Assembly (NCBI RefSeq): GCF_011038785.1
Contig: NZ_JAAKDT010000017.1
Location: 1-58,421, forward strand
DNA: 58,421 nucleotides
Direction: 5' to 3'
Source of the DNA: Parabacteroides sp. ZJ-118
GTDB taxonomy: Bacteria > Bacteroidota > Bacteroidia > Bacteroidales > Tannerellaceae
Both the position numbers and the translations under genes were made by a program. Below the pieces are notes generated by a model that made no database searches, was not told where the DNA came from, and saw nothing but the letters and a program-made list of their open reading frames with translations. The stretch's first letter is position 1, and each line of letters starts with the position of its first letter. This document shows positions 27,807 through 36,504 of the stretch, one piece after another.

Positions 27807-29995
27807 AATAACTCGAAGGCAAACTTGAATCCCATGCTTTGGTAATGCCAGCGATCGAATCCGGCGAATATCCCGATATTAAAGATATGATTCCCGATCC
27901 CGTATCCGACTTCCGTATAGCTGGGCAAGACCGGTGTCCATAGCTGGCTCAGATAAAAGCGTTCGGAGAGGATATAGCGTGAGGCCGTCCGCATGAATTT
28001 TTTCGTGGAATTGATCCGGAGAATCTTGAATAAGATAAAAGGACTCTCATACATGAAATGCGCTTGCACATACTTGTCGGAGGCATTGAACCACTCACTT
28101 TTCAGCAGATTGAAAACTCCGCCGATCTGATCCTCCCACGTATCGGGGAAATTCCTGCGGGTGAAATACCTGAAGTCTGCGAAATAGGTAGACTTCTGCT
28201 GTATATAAAGGCCGGCGCTGATATGATAGTTCAACCGTCTGCACAGGCCCAGCATAAGGCTTTGATGCACGTCTGCCTCTATACGTCCGTAATCTCCCGA
28301 GCTTTTCCCGACTCCGGGGATACCTCTCGCTATTTCGATAGATATCGTGGGATAATACGAATAGACATACTCTTTCCGGTATCCGTCCATGCGATAATAT
28401 TGGCGGGGGGTATAGGAGAAACCGAGCGTGGGCGTAAAGTCGTTGGCGTAATCGATCTCCAGTTGCTTATTAGAGGGGATGCGCCGGTGGTAAGAGATAC
28501 CCGTTGTTACTTGAAACCCATTGAATAGCTCGATGGAGTTTTTTATTTCCGCGTAGTAATGCTTGAAATACTCAAGTTCCAAATCCTCGAAATCGAAGGT
28601 GGAATCCTTTAGCTCCTCGTGGATCTTTTGGATGATCTCGGAAGAATAGCTCTCGTTGCTGTTTCCGACCTCTACCGATAAGATTCCCCGTTTTTGCGGC
28701 GAGTATTCCCAATCGCCTCCGATCTTGAAAAAGATCTGCTTGCGCTTGAATACGTAACCGATCTCCGGATGGAAACGAATCTGTTTGTCACGGGCGAATG
28801 TCTTACTGATGCGGATTTGTTGTTTGTAGGTGACGCCGTTACGGGCGGAATAACCCAGCTGGAATGGATTTAGAAGGCCGGAATATTTAATACGGGTCGT
28901 TTTATAATTCATATTGACCGTATTCGTCAACTGCTCCGTCAGTTTAACATACTTCTGGAGATCATCGGCCGTATCGATCTTACTGATAGTTTGCTCTCGG
29001 GCTTTCTTGTATAAGTGGGCTTCCTCCGGACGCAAGGGACTGTCGCGATGGGTATTCCAATATGCGGAATCCCTGATAATAGGAACCGTATCGGACGAGA
29101 GTTTGTAATAATTGGTCAGGTCCAAGGACTTCCATTTATGGCTTTCGTTATCCTCTTCCACCCATTCCACCTCCTGATACTTGAAGGAAGAATGGTAGGT
29201 GGTGACCACCGCATTCCCCAATATCCTGTATCGGAGGAATAGATCTGCCTTCTCGGGTAGGATGAATCGCCTGAAATCCCGTCCGTAGCTCATGACCAGG
29301 TTGAATTCGGCGAAAGAGTAACGGCCGTTCATATCAATCTTATCGATCGTCCATGACTGGTCGATGACATATAAATCCCCGCATACCAATTTCTGGCTCC
29401 ATTGCTTCGGCAGAAAACGGATTTTGTAAATCGTCAAGCCGTTGATCGTCTCCAGCCCTTCCAGGTTGAACGTATAAAACTTAAAAGCGTTGCCGGCTAT
29501 CGGCATGAATATGGCATCATCGTAAGCGGTAGGGGAATATACGTTCAAATTCAAGAAAGCCAAAGCCTCCTGTTGTTTCTTTCCGTTGGGTATGCTGTTT
29601 CCGTTGATCGCCTTTAGATCATGGAGGTAATTCTGTGGGGCGTTAAATTTGGATTGGCTAACCATTTCAAAAAGCAGATCCTTGTTTTTCCGGTCGATGG
29701 GGAAGATGTGGTGGGCGAGACGTATCAATATGTTTTGTTCTAAAATTTCCGTACGTCCTTTGATATAAATCTCGGCCTCATAGTTCGATACCGTGTTTTT
29801 GTATTGGGTCGCCTTTCCGATGACAAGGCGCATGATCGAGTCCGCCCGTTCTCTCGTTTCTCGATTTTCCTTGCCAAAAGAGAGAATCTTATCACCATAA
29901 GCATCCGTCTCCTTCGCGGAAATACTCATAGCGATTAAAATCAAGGTAAGTATCGAGTATAACTTTTTCAACGATTTTACATTCTTTCCGGACAA
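27800..29995 (-). CDS. DUF5686 outer-membrane protein
   Basis: A 731-residue exported beta-rich protein; the N-terminal half with SNYEAEIYIKG and LETINGLTIYKIRFLP fits DUF5686, and the C-terminal half alternates aromatic strands like a 16-strand barrel, ending GFKFAFELFQ with a terminal aromatic-containing strand. Surface or outer-membrane location, function unknown. No ATG is available: TTG codons at 29995 and 29971 are possible starts, and the latter gives a good signal peptide (MKKLYSILTLILIAMSISAKE if read from Leu-9). The usual CarboxypepD_reg domain of larger relatives is missing. Overlaps the DUF1460 gene end to end by 7 bases. Confidence 0.78.
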   Translation of the reverse strand: MSGKNVKSLKKLYSILTLILIAMSISAKETDAYGDKILSFGKENRETRERADSIMRLVIGKATQYKNTVSNYEAEIYIKGRTEILEQNILIRLAHHIFPIDRKNKDLLFEMVSQSKFNAPQNYLHDLKAINGNSIPNGKKQQEALAFLNLNVYSPTAYDDAIFMPIAGNAFKFYTFNLEGLETINGLTIYKIRFLPKQWSQKLVCGDLYVIDQSWTIDKIDMNGRYSFAEFNLVMSYGRDFRRFILPEKADLFLRYRILGNAVVTTYHSSFKYQEVEWVEEDNESHKWKSLDLTNYYKLSSDTVPIIRDSAYWNTHRDSPLRPEEAHLYKKAREQTISKIDTADDLQKYVKLTEQLTNTVNMNYKTTRIKYSGLLNPFQLGYSARNGVTYKQQIRISKTFARDKQIRFHPEIGYVFKRKQIFFKIGGDWEYSPQKRGILSVEVGNSNESYSSEIIQKIHEELKDSTFDFEDLELEYFKHYYAEIKNSIELFNGFQVTTGISYHRRIPSNKQLEIDYANDFTPTLGFSYTPRQYYRMDGYRKEYVYSYYPTISIEIARGIPGVGKSSGDYGRIEADVHQSLMLGLCRRLNYHISAGLYIQQKSTYFADFRYFTRRNFPDTWEDQIGGVFNLLKSEWFNASDKYVQAHFMYESPFILFKILRINSTKKFMRTASRYILSERFYLSQLWTPVLPSYTEVGYGIGNHIFNIGIFAGFDRWHYQSMGFKFAFELFQ

Positions 29996-30096
29996 ACATA
30001 ATGAATAAATCTCAGTTTAGACGTGAAAGAAAGTAAAATGTTACAATATGGTAAATTAATCGCACAAAAATTTTTATTTTTCCCAAAGAAAAATCG

Positions 30097-30104
30097 TACA
30101 TTTG
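30097..30104 (+). promoter_or_regulatory. -7 box of Crp/Fnr gene
   Basis: TACATTTG, an exact TAnnTTTG match 29 bases before the GTG start. Upstream is T-rich with no clean TTTG. Confidence 0.45.
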
Positions 30105-30132
30105 TGCTTCATAAGTATGTTATATAGCAGTC

Positions 30133-30834
30133 GTGATTAAACAGCAAAAAGAAGAGGTCGATTTATCGGCCAGTTTATCAGAGGTGTGGAGGGTTTTGAC
30201 CGAGAAGGAACGCGAGATCCTCCGTTATAGTTCGAAGGTCCAGTATTTCAAACGGAACGAGTTGATTTATTGCGAGGGCGACGAGCCAAAGGACATGATG
30301 TGCTTGTTGAAGGGTAAAGTGAAGATTTACAAGGATGGAGTAGGTGGCAGAAGCCAGATTATCCGGATGATCAAGCCTGTGCAGTATTTTGGTTACCGGG
30401 CCAGTTTCGCGCAAGAAAATTATTTGACGAACGCTTCCGCTTTCGAGTCTTCCACGGTTTGCATGGTTCCTATGACAGTGGTTGTTGATCTTTTGATGAG
30501 CAATCCGAATTTGGCGATGTTTTTTATCCGTCAATTGTCCTTTGATTTAGGAGTGGCGGATGAACGTACGGTAAACCTTACGCAGAAACATATTCGCGGA
30601 CGTTTGGCTGAGTCTTTGTTGTTTCTGAAAGATAGTTATGGCTTGGAAGAGGACGGTGCCACTTTGAGTATTTATTTGTCTCGGGAGGATTTGGCGAATC
30701 TGTCGAATATGACTACCTCGAACGCTATCCGCACGTTGTCCACCTTTATCAACGAGCGTCTCATTGCTGTCGATGGCCGGAAAATCAGTTTGCTTGACGA
30801 GGGGCGTCTGCGGAAGATCAGTCGGTTGGGATAA
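30133..30834 (+). CDS. Crp/Fnr family transcription regulator
   Basis: A 233-residue regulator starting with GTG; no in-frame ATG precedes it. The N-terminal cyclic-nucleotide-binding-like fold (about 20-135, with YCEGDEPKDMMCLLKGKVKIY) is followed by a dimer helix and a C-terminal winged helix (about 155-225; LSREDLANLSNMTTSNAIRTL is the helix-turn-helix). The N-terminus lacks the cluster of cysteines needed for an FNR iron-sulphur cluster, and the canonical cAMP-binding RES motif is not evident, so the signal is unknown. It stands alone, followed by a large hairpin. Confidence 0.9.
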   Translation: MIKQQKEEVDLSASLSEVWRVLTEKEREILRYSSKVQYFKRNELIYCEGDEPKDMMCLLKGKVKIYKDGVGGRSQIIRMIKPVQYFGYRASFAQENYLTNASAFESSTVCMVPMTVVVDLLMSNPNLAMFFIRQLSFDLGVADERTVNLTQKHIRGRLAESLLFLKDSYGLEEDGATLSIYLSREDLANLSNMTTSNAIRTLSTFINERLIAVDGRKISLLDEGRLRKISRLG

Positions 30835-30858
30835 CGGTCTCTCGTAGAATATATACTG

Positions 30859-30914
30859 CTTGGCCGATGCATATATACTAGCCGGGGCTAGTTGGTATAT
30901 ATGCGTCGGCCAAG
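30859..30914. terminator. 20-bp stem hairpin between crp-like gene and kdsA
   Basis: Arms 30859-30878 and 30895-30914 are complementary over 20 bases with a single G-U position; the 16-base loop itself contains TAGCC-GG-GGCTA. It sits between convergent genes. No long U-run follows on either strand, so it may stop or protect both transcripts, or be a binding site. Confidence 0.7.
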
Positions 30915-30946
30915 TCTTTCTGTATAGATCCTTTGGCGAGCGAGCT

Positions 30947-31747
30947 TTACAGGGCTTGTCGTAAGCGTATCAAACGTGTCAGAAGATCCTCCAATAAATC
31001 CAGTCTGAGCATATTGGCCCCGTCGGATTTGGCTTGGCTTGGCTCCGGGTGAGTCTCTATAAACAGTCCGTCCGTGCCCACGGCTATAGCGGCTTTCGCT
31101 ATCGTCTCGATAAGGGCAGGCAATCCGCCGGTCACTCCGGAGGTTTGGTTCGGTTGTTGCAAGGAATGGGTTACATCCATGATAACCGGGAAACCGAATG
31201 CCTGCATTTGCGGGATGCCCCGGAAATCGACAACAAGGTCGGTATAGCCAAATGTCGTTCCCCGCTCGGTGATCATGACCTGATCATTCCCTGCGTCCAC
31301 TACCTTTTGTACGGCGAATCGCATGGCACCCGGCGAAAGGAACTGCCCTTTCTTTATATTGACGATCTTCCCGGTCTCGGCCGCCGCCACCAATAAATCC
31401 GTTTGACGGCATAGGAAAGCCGGGATTTGAAGGACATCGACATACGCGGCGGCCATGGCAGCCTCCGTTGCCTCATGGATGTCGGTAACGGTGGGGATAT
31501 CAAACGTCTCGCTCACCTTCCGTAAGATCTTTAACGCTTTCTCATCCCCGATGCCCGTGAAAGAATCCAGCCGGGAGCGATTCGCTTTCCGATAGGAGCC
31601 TTTGAATACATAGGGTATACGCAGCCTTTCCGTGATACCCGCTATTTTCTCGGCGATACGTAACGCCATATCCTCCCCCTCGATTACGCAGGGACCTGCC
31701 ATCAAGAAGAAGTGCTCGCTTTTATTTAGATCGTTTATTGTTATCAT
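30947..31747 (-). CDS. kdsA: KDO-8-phosphate synthase
   Basis: A 266-residue aldolase that joins PEP and arabinose-5-P to give KDO-8-P for the lipopolysaccharide core. Family signatures are the start of the barrel MAGPCVIEG, FKGSYRKANRSR, CRQTDLLVAAAETG, NIKKGQFLSP and the C-terminal FIETHPEPSQAKSDG. Complete length. Its start codon overlaps the miaA stop (ATGA), so it is translationally coupled and shares the miaA promoter. Confidence 0.96.
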   Translation of the reverse strand: MITINDLNKSEHFFLMAGPCVIEGEDMALRIAEKIAGITERLRIPYVFKGSYRKANRSRLDSFTGIGDEKALKILRKVSETFDIPTVTDIHEATEAAMAAAYVDVLQIPAFLCRQTDLLVAAAETGKIVNIKKGQFLSPGAMRFAVQKVVDAGNDQVMITERGTTFGYTDLVVDFRGIPQMQAFGFPVIMDVTHSLQQPNQTSGVTGGLPALIETIAKAAIAVGTDGLFIETHPEPSQAKSDGANMLRLDLLEDLLTRLIRLRQAL

Positions 31748-32667
31748 AGCTGATTATTTAGAATTCGCATGGTTGTCGCTATTTTTTCTTCGGTCGGGAG
31801 CGTGGCGTCTATCCAATGAATTTCGCAACCCCGGCGTTCCATACCCCGGAACCAAGTCATTTGCCTCTTGGCGAATTGATGGATCGCTATCTCCAGTCGC
31901 GAGACCATCTCCTCAAAAGAAAGCTCCCCGATAATATAGCGCGTAAGAAACTTATATTCCAATCCATAATAGATCAAGTCCTCCGGTTTGACTCCCGTGG
32001 CCAAGATCGCACGGACCTCGTCCACCATTCCTTCATCCAACCGGGTCCGCAGGCGTCGGGATATTCTCTTCCTTCGTAATTCCCGGTCGATACGGATACC
32101 GATGATCAGGCTGTTGATCGGATTATATTCATTTATGCCCGGTGCCTGTGTCTTATAATACGCCTCGATCTCGATCGCACGGATCGCCCGCTGGGCGGTG
32201 TCCACGTCCGTTTTATTATGCGATACCTTATAAGAGGCGAGGATGGTTTCCAGCTCCCTCAAGGTTTTGTTTCTAAGGGTTTCCCTTAGCTCTGGGTTTT
32301 GAGGCACGTCCAACAGCTTATAGCCTTTCAGCACGGCCTCTATGTACATCCCCGTCCCTCCGCATAAGATCGGGAGTTTACCCCTCCGCCTCATCTCCTC
32401 ATAGACCCGGAAAAAGTCATGTTGGTACTCGAATACGTTATATTTATAGCCGGGTTCGCGGATATCGATCAAGTGGTAAGGAATTTGTTTCCCATCCACG
32501 TTGTAATCGGCCAAGTCCTTACCCGTCCCGATATCCATCGAACGATAGATCTGCCGGGAATCCGCGCTGATGATCTCCGTATCCAAACGGGCGGCGAGAG
32601 CGGCGGCGAAGGTCGTCTTTCCGGAAGCCGTAGGCCCTAGAATCGTGATAAGCTCATATGATTTCAT
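31744..32667 (-). CDS. miaA: tRNA dimethylallyltransferase
   Basis: A 307-residue enzyme that prenylates A37 of tRNAs reading UNN codons. Walker A GPTASGKT (11-18), the substrate motif ISADSRQIYRSMDIGTGK (about 34-51) and CGGTGMYIEA are all present. The start ATG at 32665-32667 lies only five bases from a perfect -7 box, so the mRNA seems to have almost no 5' leader. Overlaps kdsA by four bases. Bacteroidota often carry two miaA genes; only one is in this window. Confidence 0.95.
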   Translation of the reverse strand: MKSYELITILGPTASGKTTFAAALAARLDTEIISADSRQIYRSMDIGTGKDLADYNVDGKQIPYHLIDIREPGYKYNVFEYQHDFFRVYEEMRRRGKLPILCGGTGMYIEAVLKGYKLLDVPQNPELRETLRNKTLRELETILASYKVSHNKTDVDTAQRAIRAIEIEAYYKTQAPGINEYNPINSLIIGIRIDRELRRKRISRRLRTRLDEGMVDEVRAILATGVKPEDLIYYGLEYKFLTRYIIGELSFEEMVSRLEIAIHQFAKRQMTWFRGMERRGCEIHWIDATLPTEEKIATTMRILNNQL

Positions 32668-32671
32668 GCTA

Positions 32672-32702
32672 CAAACGTACGAAAAAAAAGGCCATCCTCA
32701 AA
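32672..32702 (-). promoter_or_regulatory. Consensus promoter of miaA-kdsA
   Basis: On the minus strand TTTG (32699-32702), a 19-base spacer and TACGTTTG (32672-32679) give a full match to the Bacteroidota sigma consensus. The -33 TTTG is formed by the loop of the gap terminator hairpin and the terminator U-run lies in the spacer. Confidence 0.65.
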
Positions 32703-32714
32703 GAGGACAGCCTT
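32682..32714 (-). terminator. Intrinsic terminator after gap
   Basis: Minus-strand stem of 12 bp (32703-32714 with 32688-32699, two G-U pairs), loop TTT, then a run of eight U (32682-32689). It lies 23 bases behind the gap stop codon and overlaps the miaA promoter. Confidence 0.9.
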
Positions 32715-32736
32715 TTCTATGTCGTGTGGTAATAAC

Positions 32737-33777
<1,041 letters not shown>

Positions 33778-33838
33778 TTATTTCCATTTCCTATTCCGGC
33801 GCAAGGGGTAGATATACACCTCTCCCCTCTCCCGACGA

Positions 33839-33849
33839 CCGCGAATGTA
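33839..33849 (-). promoter_or_regulatory. -7 box of gap
   Basis: Minus-strand TACATTCGCGG, the TTCG variant of the -7 box, about 100 bases ahead of the gap start, implying a leader of about 95 bases. Confidence 0.4.
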
Positions 33850-33923
33850 GTCAAGTTTTTTGTATTGAGCCTTATAATATAGGCAGAAAAACCTGCCCCC
33901 TAACATAAATTAATTGTTAGAGG

Positions 33924-34298
33924 CTATTTCTTTTTCTTGAATAAGAGATTAGAGAACCATTTTCTCGCTTTCTTGATTCCCCAGGTCATGATAAATGGTT
34001 GAGCGAGATCCCAAGCGAAGGGTATCAAGCCTTTCGCTATGGACAAATAGTCCGATATCCCTAAAGCGATGGGAGGTTGTCCGGCCGCTACGGGAGCTGT
34101 GTTTTTGTCAGCTGTTTTTGTCGTTGACTTATTGCCGGGGAAAAGTAGAGACGGTAATCCGGATAACAACAAACTTCCGGCGTTCTCCTGTATATAAGAG
34201 AACTCCTCGTTTAATTTCTGTTCCTGTCGCTTACATTGTCTTTGTATGCGTTCTTTGTCAGAAATCAGTTTCTCCAGTGGGGTTTGCCGGTTGTTCAT
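33924..34298 (-). CDS. Hypothetical protein of envelope cassette
   Basis: About 124 residues from an ATG at 34298 (alternatives at 34313 and 34325). A charged N-terminal helix (LEKLISDKERIQRQCKRQEQKL) is followed by a Gly/Leu/Ser-rich hydrophobic stretch, a Thr/Ala linker, a second hydrophobic stretch with two Pro and a basic tail ending FKKKK. No family is recognised. It overlaps the holin-like gene by at least 41 bases in another frame and is the third gene of a YtxH - holin-like - this gene set, so it probably acts at the inner membrane with them. Confidence 0.7.
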   Translation of the reverse strand: MNNRQTPLEKLISDKERIQRQCKRQEQKLNEEFSYIQENAGSLLLSGLPSLLFPGNKSTTKTADKNTAPVAAGQPPIALGISDYLSIAKGLIPFAWDLAQPFIMTWGIKKARKWFSNLLFKKKK

Positions 34299-34665
34299 CG
34301 TTTGTCGCGTCATTATTATCGTCATTCGCCGTCATGGCGGCTATTACCTCGTTTAATACTTTTGTGCAGATCCTGTCCCTATTCATCATTACTGCACCGA
34401 TAAGTAGCAGGTACAAGACCGCTACGATACCGAACCCGAACCCGGATGAGCCGAGCCAATCCCCTAGGAAGAAGCCTAAGGCTAAGAATATGAACAAGAT
34501 GGCGAAGAACGCCAAGAACAATACTACCAAGCCATATGAGAGAACGCCTATGACCTTACCCGTTCTCTCATACGTGCTCAACTTTAAGAGCTCAAGTTTT
34601 AACTCCACATAAGCCGATACATCCTCTTTCAGCTCACGGAAGACCGTTCCTGAATCCTTCTCCAT
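34258..34665 (-). CDS. Phage holin family (DUF1469-like) membrane protein
   Basis: A 135-residue protein with an amphipathic N-terminal helix (ELKEDVSAYVELKLELLKLS), two strong transmembrane helices (about 37-67 and 73-93) and an acidic tail. This is the layout of the Phage_holin_3_6/DUF1469 family, which despite its name is a common chromosomal membrane protein in Bacteroidota and proteobacteria (YqjE-like), not evidence of a prophage. In proteobacteria similar proteins pair with YqjD-type ribosome- and membrane-associated proteins. Here it follows a YtxH protein with 7 bases between. Confidence 0.82.
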   Translation of the reverse strand: MEKDSGTVFRELKEDVSAYVELKLELLKLSTYERTGKVIGVLSYGLVVLFLAFFAILFIFLALGFFLGDWLGSSGFGFGIVAVLYLLLIGAVMMNRDRICTKVLNEVIAAMTANDDNNDATNDEQPANPTGETDF

Positions 34666-34672
34666 ACAAAGC

Positions 34673-34894
34673 TTATTCAGTTACGGTTCCTTCGGTTGCC
34701 TGCACCGCTTCTTGCTTCCCTTCTTTGTATTTGGCAAGAGCGGAGTTAAAACCCTCTTTTACTTTCCCGACAACACTGTTCAACTCTTCCAGTAATTGCT
34801 CTCTCTTATCTGTCGCTGCCAAATAACCTACAGCGGCACCAACAGCCGCGCCTACCACAAGGCCAAGTAATAATTTTGAATCTACGCTTTTCAT
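34673..34894 (-). CDS. YtxH domain protein
   Basis: A 73-residue protein with a Gly/Ala-rich hydrophobic helix (LLLGLVVGAAVGAAVGYLAA, about 9-28) and a charged helical tail, the typical YtxH layout of small stress-related membrane proteins. First gene of a three-gene set with the holin-like and hypothetical genes. TATCTTAG on the minus strand about 42 bases upstream is a poor -7 match. Confidence 0.85.
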   Translation of the reverse strand: MKSVDSKLLLGLVVGAAVGAAVGYLAATDKREQLLEELNSVVGKVKEGFNSALAKYKEGKQEAVQATEGTVTE

Positions 34895-34983
34895 AACTTT
34901 TTCTTTTTAGAAGTTTCCACTAAGATAACGTATTTATTTGGATTAAGGTTTATCCCAGTCTCCGCTTTTGTCGTTAAAAAAAG

Positions 34984-35835
34984 TTATCCTTTCAAGACCT
35001 TCACGGCAACCCAGTTATTTCTTTCGTTATAAGAATCCAGTTTCAGCCCGTTCTTCCGACATTCTGCTTCTATCGCCGGGATATCTTCTACGTAAAAGCC
35101 ACTCATAAACAGGAGGCCTCCCGGTCTCATACCGGTTGTGTATTGACAAATGTCATTCAGGAGGATGTTCCGGTTGATATTGGCGAAGACAATGTCGAAT
35201 CGCCCGAATTCCTTGATTTTCTCGGCGCCGCCCAAGGCGACTTGTATATCTTCGGTATGATTCAGGCGGATATTCTCCAGGGCGTTGTTGTAAGCCCACT
35301 CGTCGATGTCGATGGCCGTTACCCGTCTCGCCCCTTTCAGCCGGGCCAAGATAGCCAGCACGGCTGTGCCGCATCCCATATCCAGCAGCTCCTTGCCTTC
35401 CAGGTCTAGTTTCAGCATCTCGTTTATCATCAAACAGGTCGTTTCGTGATTGCCGGTACCGAAAGCCATTTTCGGGTCTATCAGTAGATTGTAGGTATAG
35501 CCGGGCTCCGCCTCGTGGAAGGAGGCACGGATGATACATTCGTTTCCGATCCGGATCGGTTTGAAATAATTTTTCTCCCATTCCTCATTCCAATCCTTGC
35601 TTTCCACCCATTCGGAGGTATAATCGATCTGGGTATTCTCCAGCGGAAAACAGGTCAGTTTATCATCCAATGTCTTTTTATCGTAGAAAGCCTCGGGTAT
35701 ATATCCCAACAACCCCCTCTCGCTTTCCGTAAAGCTCTCAAACCCGATTTCCCCCAACTCGGCGGCTAGCACGTCATTGACAATCTCTTTCTCGATAGGA
35801 GAGGTGTATGTGAAACGAAGTTCGTAATAGTTCAT
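34984..35835 (-). CDS. prmA: Ribosomal protein L11 methyltransferase
   Basis: A 283-residue SAM-dependent enzyme that trimethylates L11. The SAM loop LLDMGCGTAVLAILA (about 155-169), DPKMAFGTGNHETT (about 126-139, the substrate loop) and the NPP-like motif FANINRNILL (about 222-231) are present. Complete length for the phylum's version. Single gene with its own promoter. Confidence 0.94.
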   Translation of the reverse strand: MNYYELRFTYTSPIEKEIVNDVLAAELGEIGFESFTESERGLLGYIPEAFYDKKTLDDKLTCFPLENTQIDYTSEWVESKDWNEEWEKNYFKPIRIGNECIIRASFHEAEPGYTYNLLIDPKMAFGTGNHETTCLMINEMLKLDLEGKELLDMGCGTAVLAILARLKGARRVTAIDIDEWAYNNALENIRLNHTEDIQVALGGAEKIKEFGRFDIVFANINRNILLNDICQYTTGMRPGGLLFMSGFYVEDIPAIEAECRKNGLKLDSYNERNNWVAVKVLKG

Positions 35836-35881
35836 GTCAGTTGATTTTAGCCGGTACTTACTTTCCGAACCGTGCGTACAC

Positions 35882-35892
35882 CCGCGAATATA
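35882..35892 (-). promoter_or_regulatory. -7 box of prmA
   Basis: Minus-strand TATATTCGCGG, a TTCG-type -7 box 47 bases ahead of the prmA start. Confidence 0.4.
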
Positions 35893-36463
35893 GTTACATT
35901 TTGTGGGAAACGAAACAATACGTCTTCAAAATAATTCAGCAAGAGTTGCTTTCGCAGGCGTGTCGAGAGGGAGAGCCGGGCGACATCTGTCTGGAATCGG
36001 GTAGCCAAGTCACTGGAATCCGTCGTGCGTTCCATTGACTTAGCGCCGTATCTCAATGGTTTTCCGGTCGGGTTTCAATGAGAAACGAACGGGGAGAGTA
36101 GGGCGCAAAGGGCGCATCTTTACGAGCCTTTATAAAAACTTTTCGGACTATCTTCTTGCCCTTTAATGATTTCAGTCTCCCTTAAGCGGCAGTTCTCCTT
36201 TGCTTGGCAAGCGTGCGAAAAATGGGCTGTATGTGATCCCTGTGATCTCAAAAAGGCGTTTTTCGCTTGATTTCGTGAGCAAAAAACCGTGCTTTTTCAA
36301 CGTCTCGCTCGACGTAAGTAGACGGAAACGCGTCGGCGCGATACGTAAAAACGCACTTGTTTTCGCCTTAATTTCGATCTGCGTGAGATACCGTGGCGTG
36401 TCGATACGCATCGGTGCGGGCTGTTAAAAGCCTCTGTTATGCGTGGCATTGCCTTTTTTTTGT
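35893..36463. other. Gene-free region with inverted repeats
   Basis: About 570 bases without a credible gene. Notable are a perfect 7-bp hairpin (CCATTGA 36032-36038 with TCAATGG 36053-36059, then TTTT) and an 8-bp inverted repeat GCGAAAAA/TTTTTCGC (36215-36222 and 36259-36266). Bases 36290-36415 are rich in CG-containing short words (CGTC, CGAC, TACG), unlike the coding regions. Mirror-like open frames on both strands here have no protein features. Confidence 0.5.
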
Positions 36464-36471
36464 TAGCTTTG
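36464..36471 (+). promoter_or_regulatory. -7 box of ROK kinase gene
   Basis: TAGCTTTG, an exact TAnnTTTG match 33 bases before the chosen ATG. This location supports the start at 36505 over the upstream ATG at 36439. Confidence 0.5.
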
Positions 36472-36504
36472 TGGGAGTATAATCTAATTAATATCGTGAA
36501 AAGA

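Noticed and set aside
34258-34665. Holin-like gene as sign of a prophage
   Set aside because: The DUF1469/holin_3_6 family is a common chromosomal membrane protein; no phage structural, integrase or lysis genes are near.
36172-36427. Two opposite frames of 75-79 codons upstream of the ROK gene
   Set aside because: They are mirror images of each other with no family features, and neither has a promoter or a convincing start; more likely non-coding DNA.
36439-36504. Upstream ATG for the ROK kinase
   Set aside because: It lies upstream of the exact -7 box at 36464-36471, so it would not be in the transcript.
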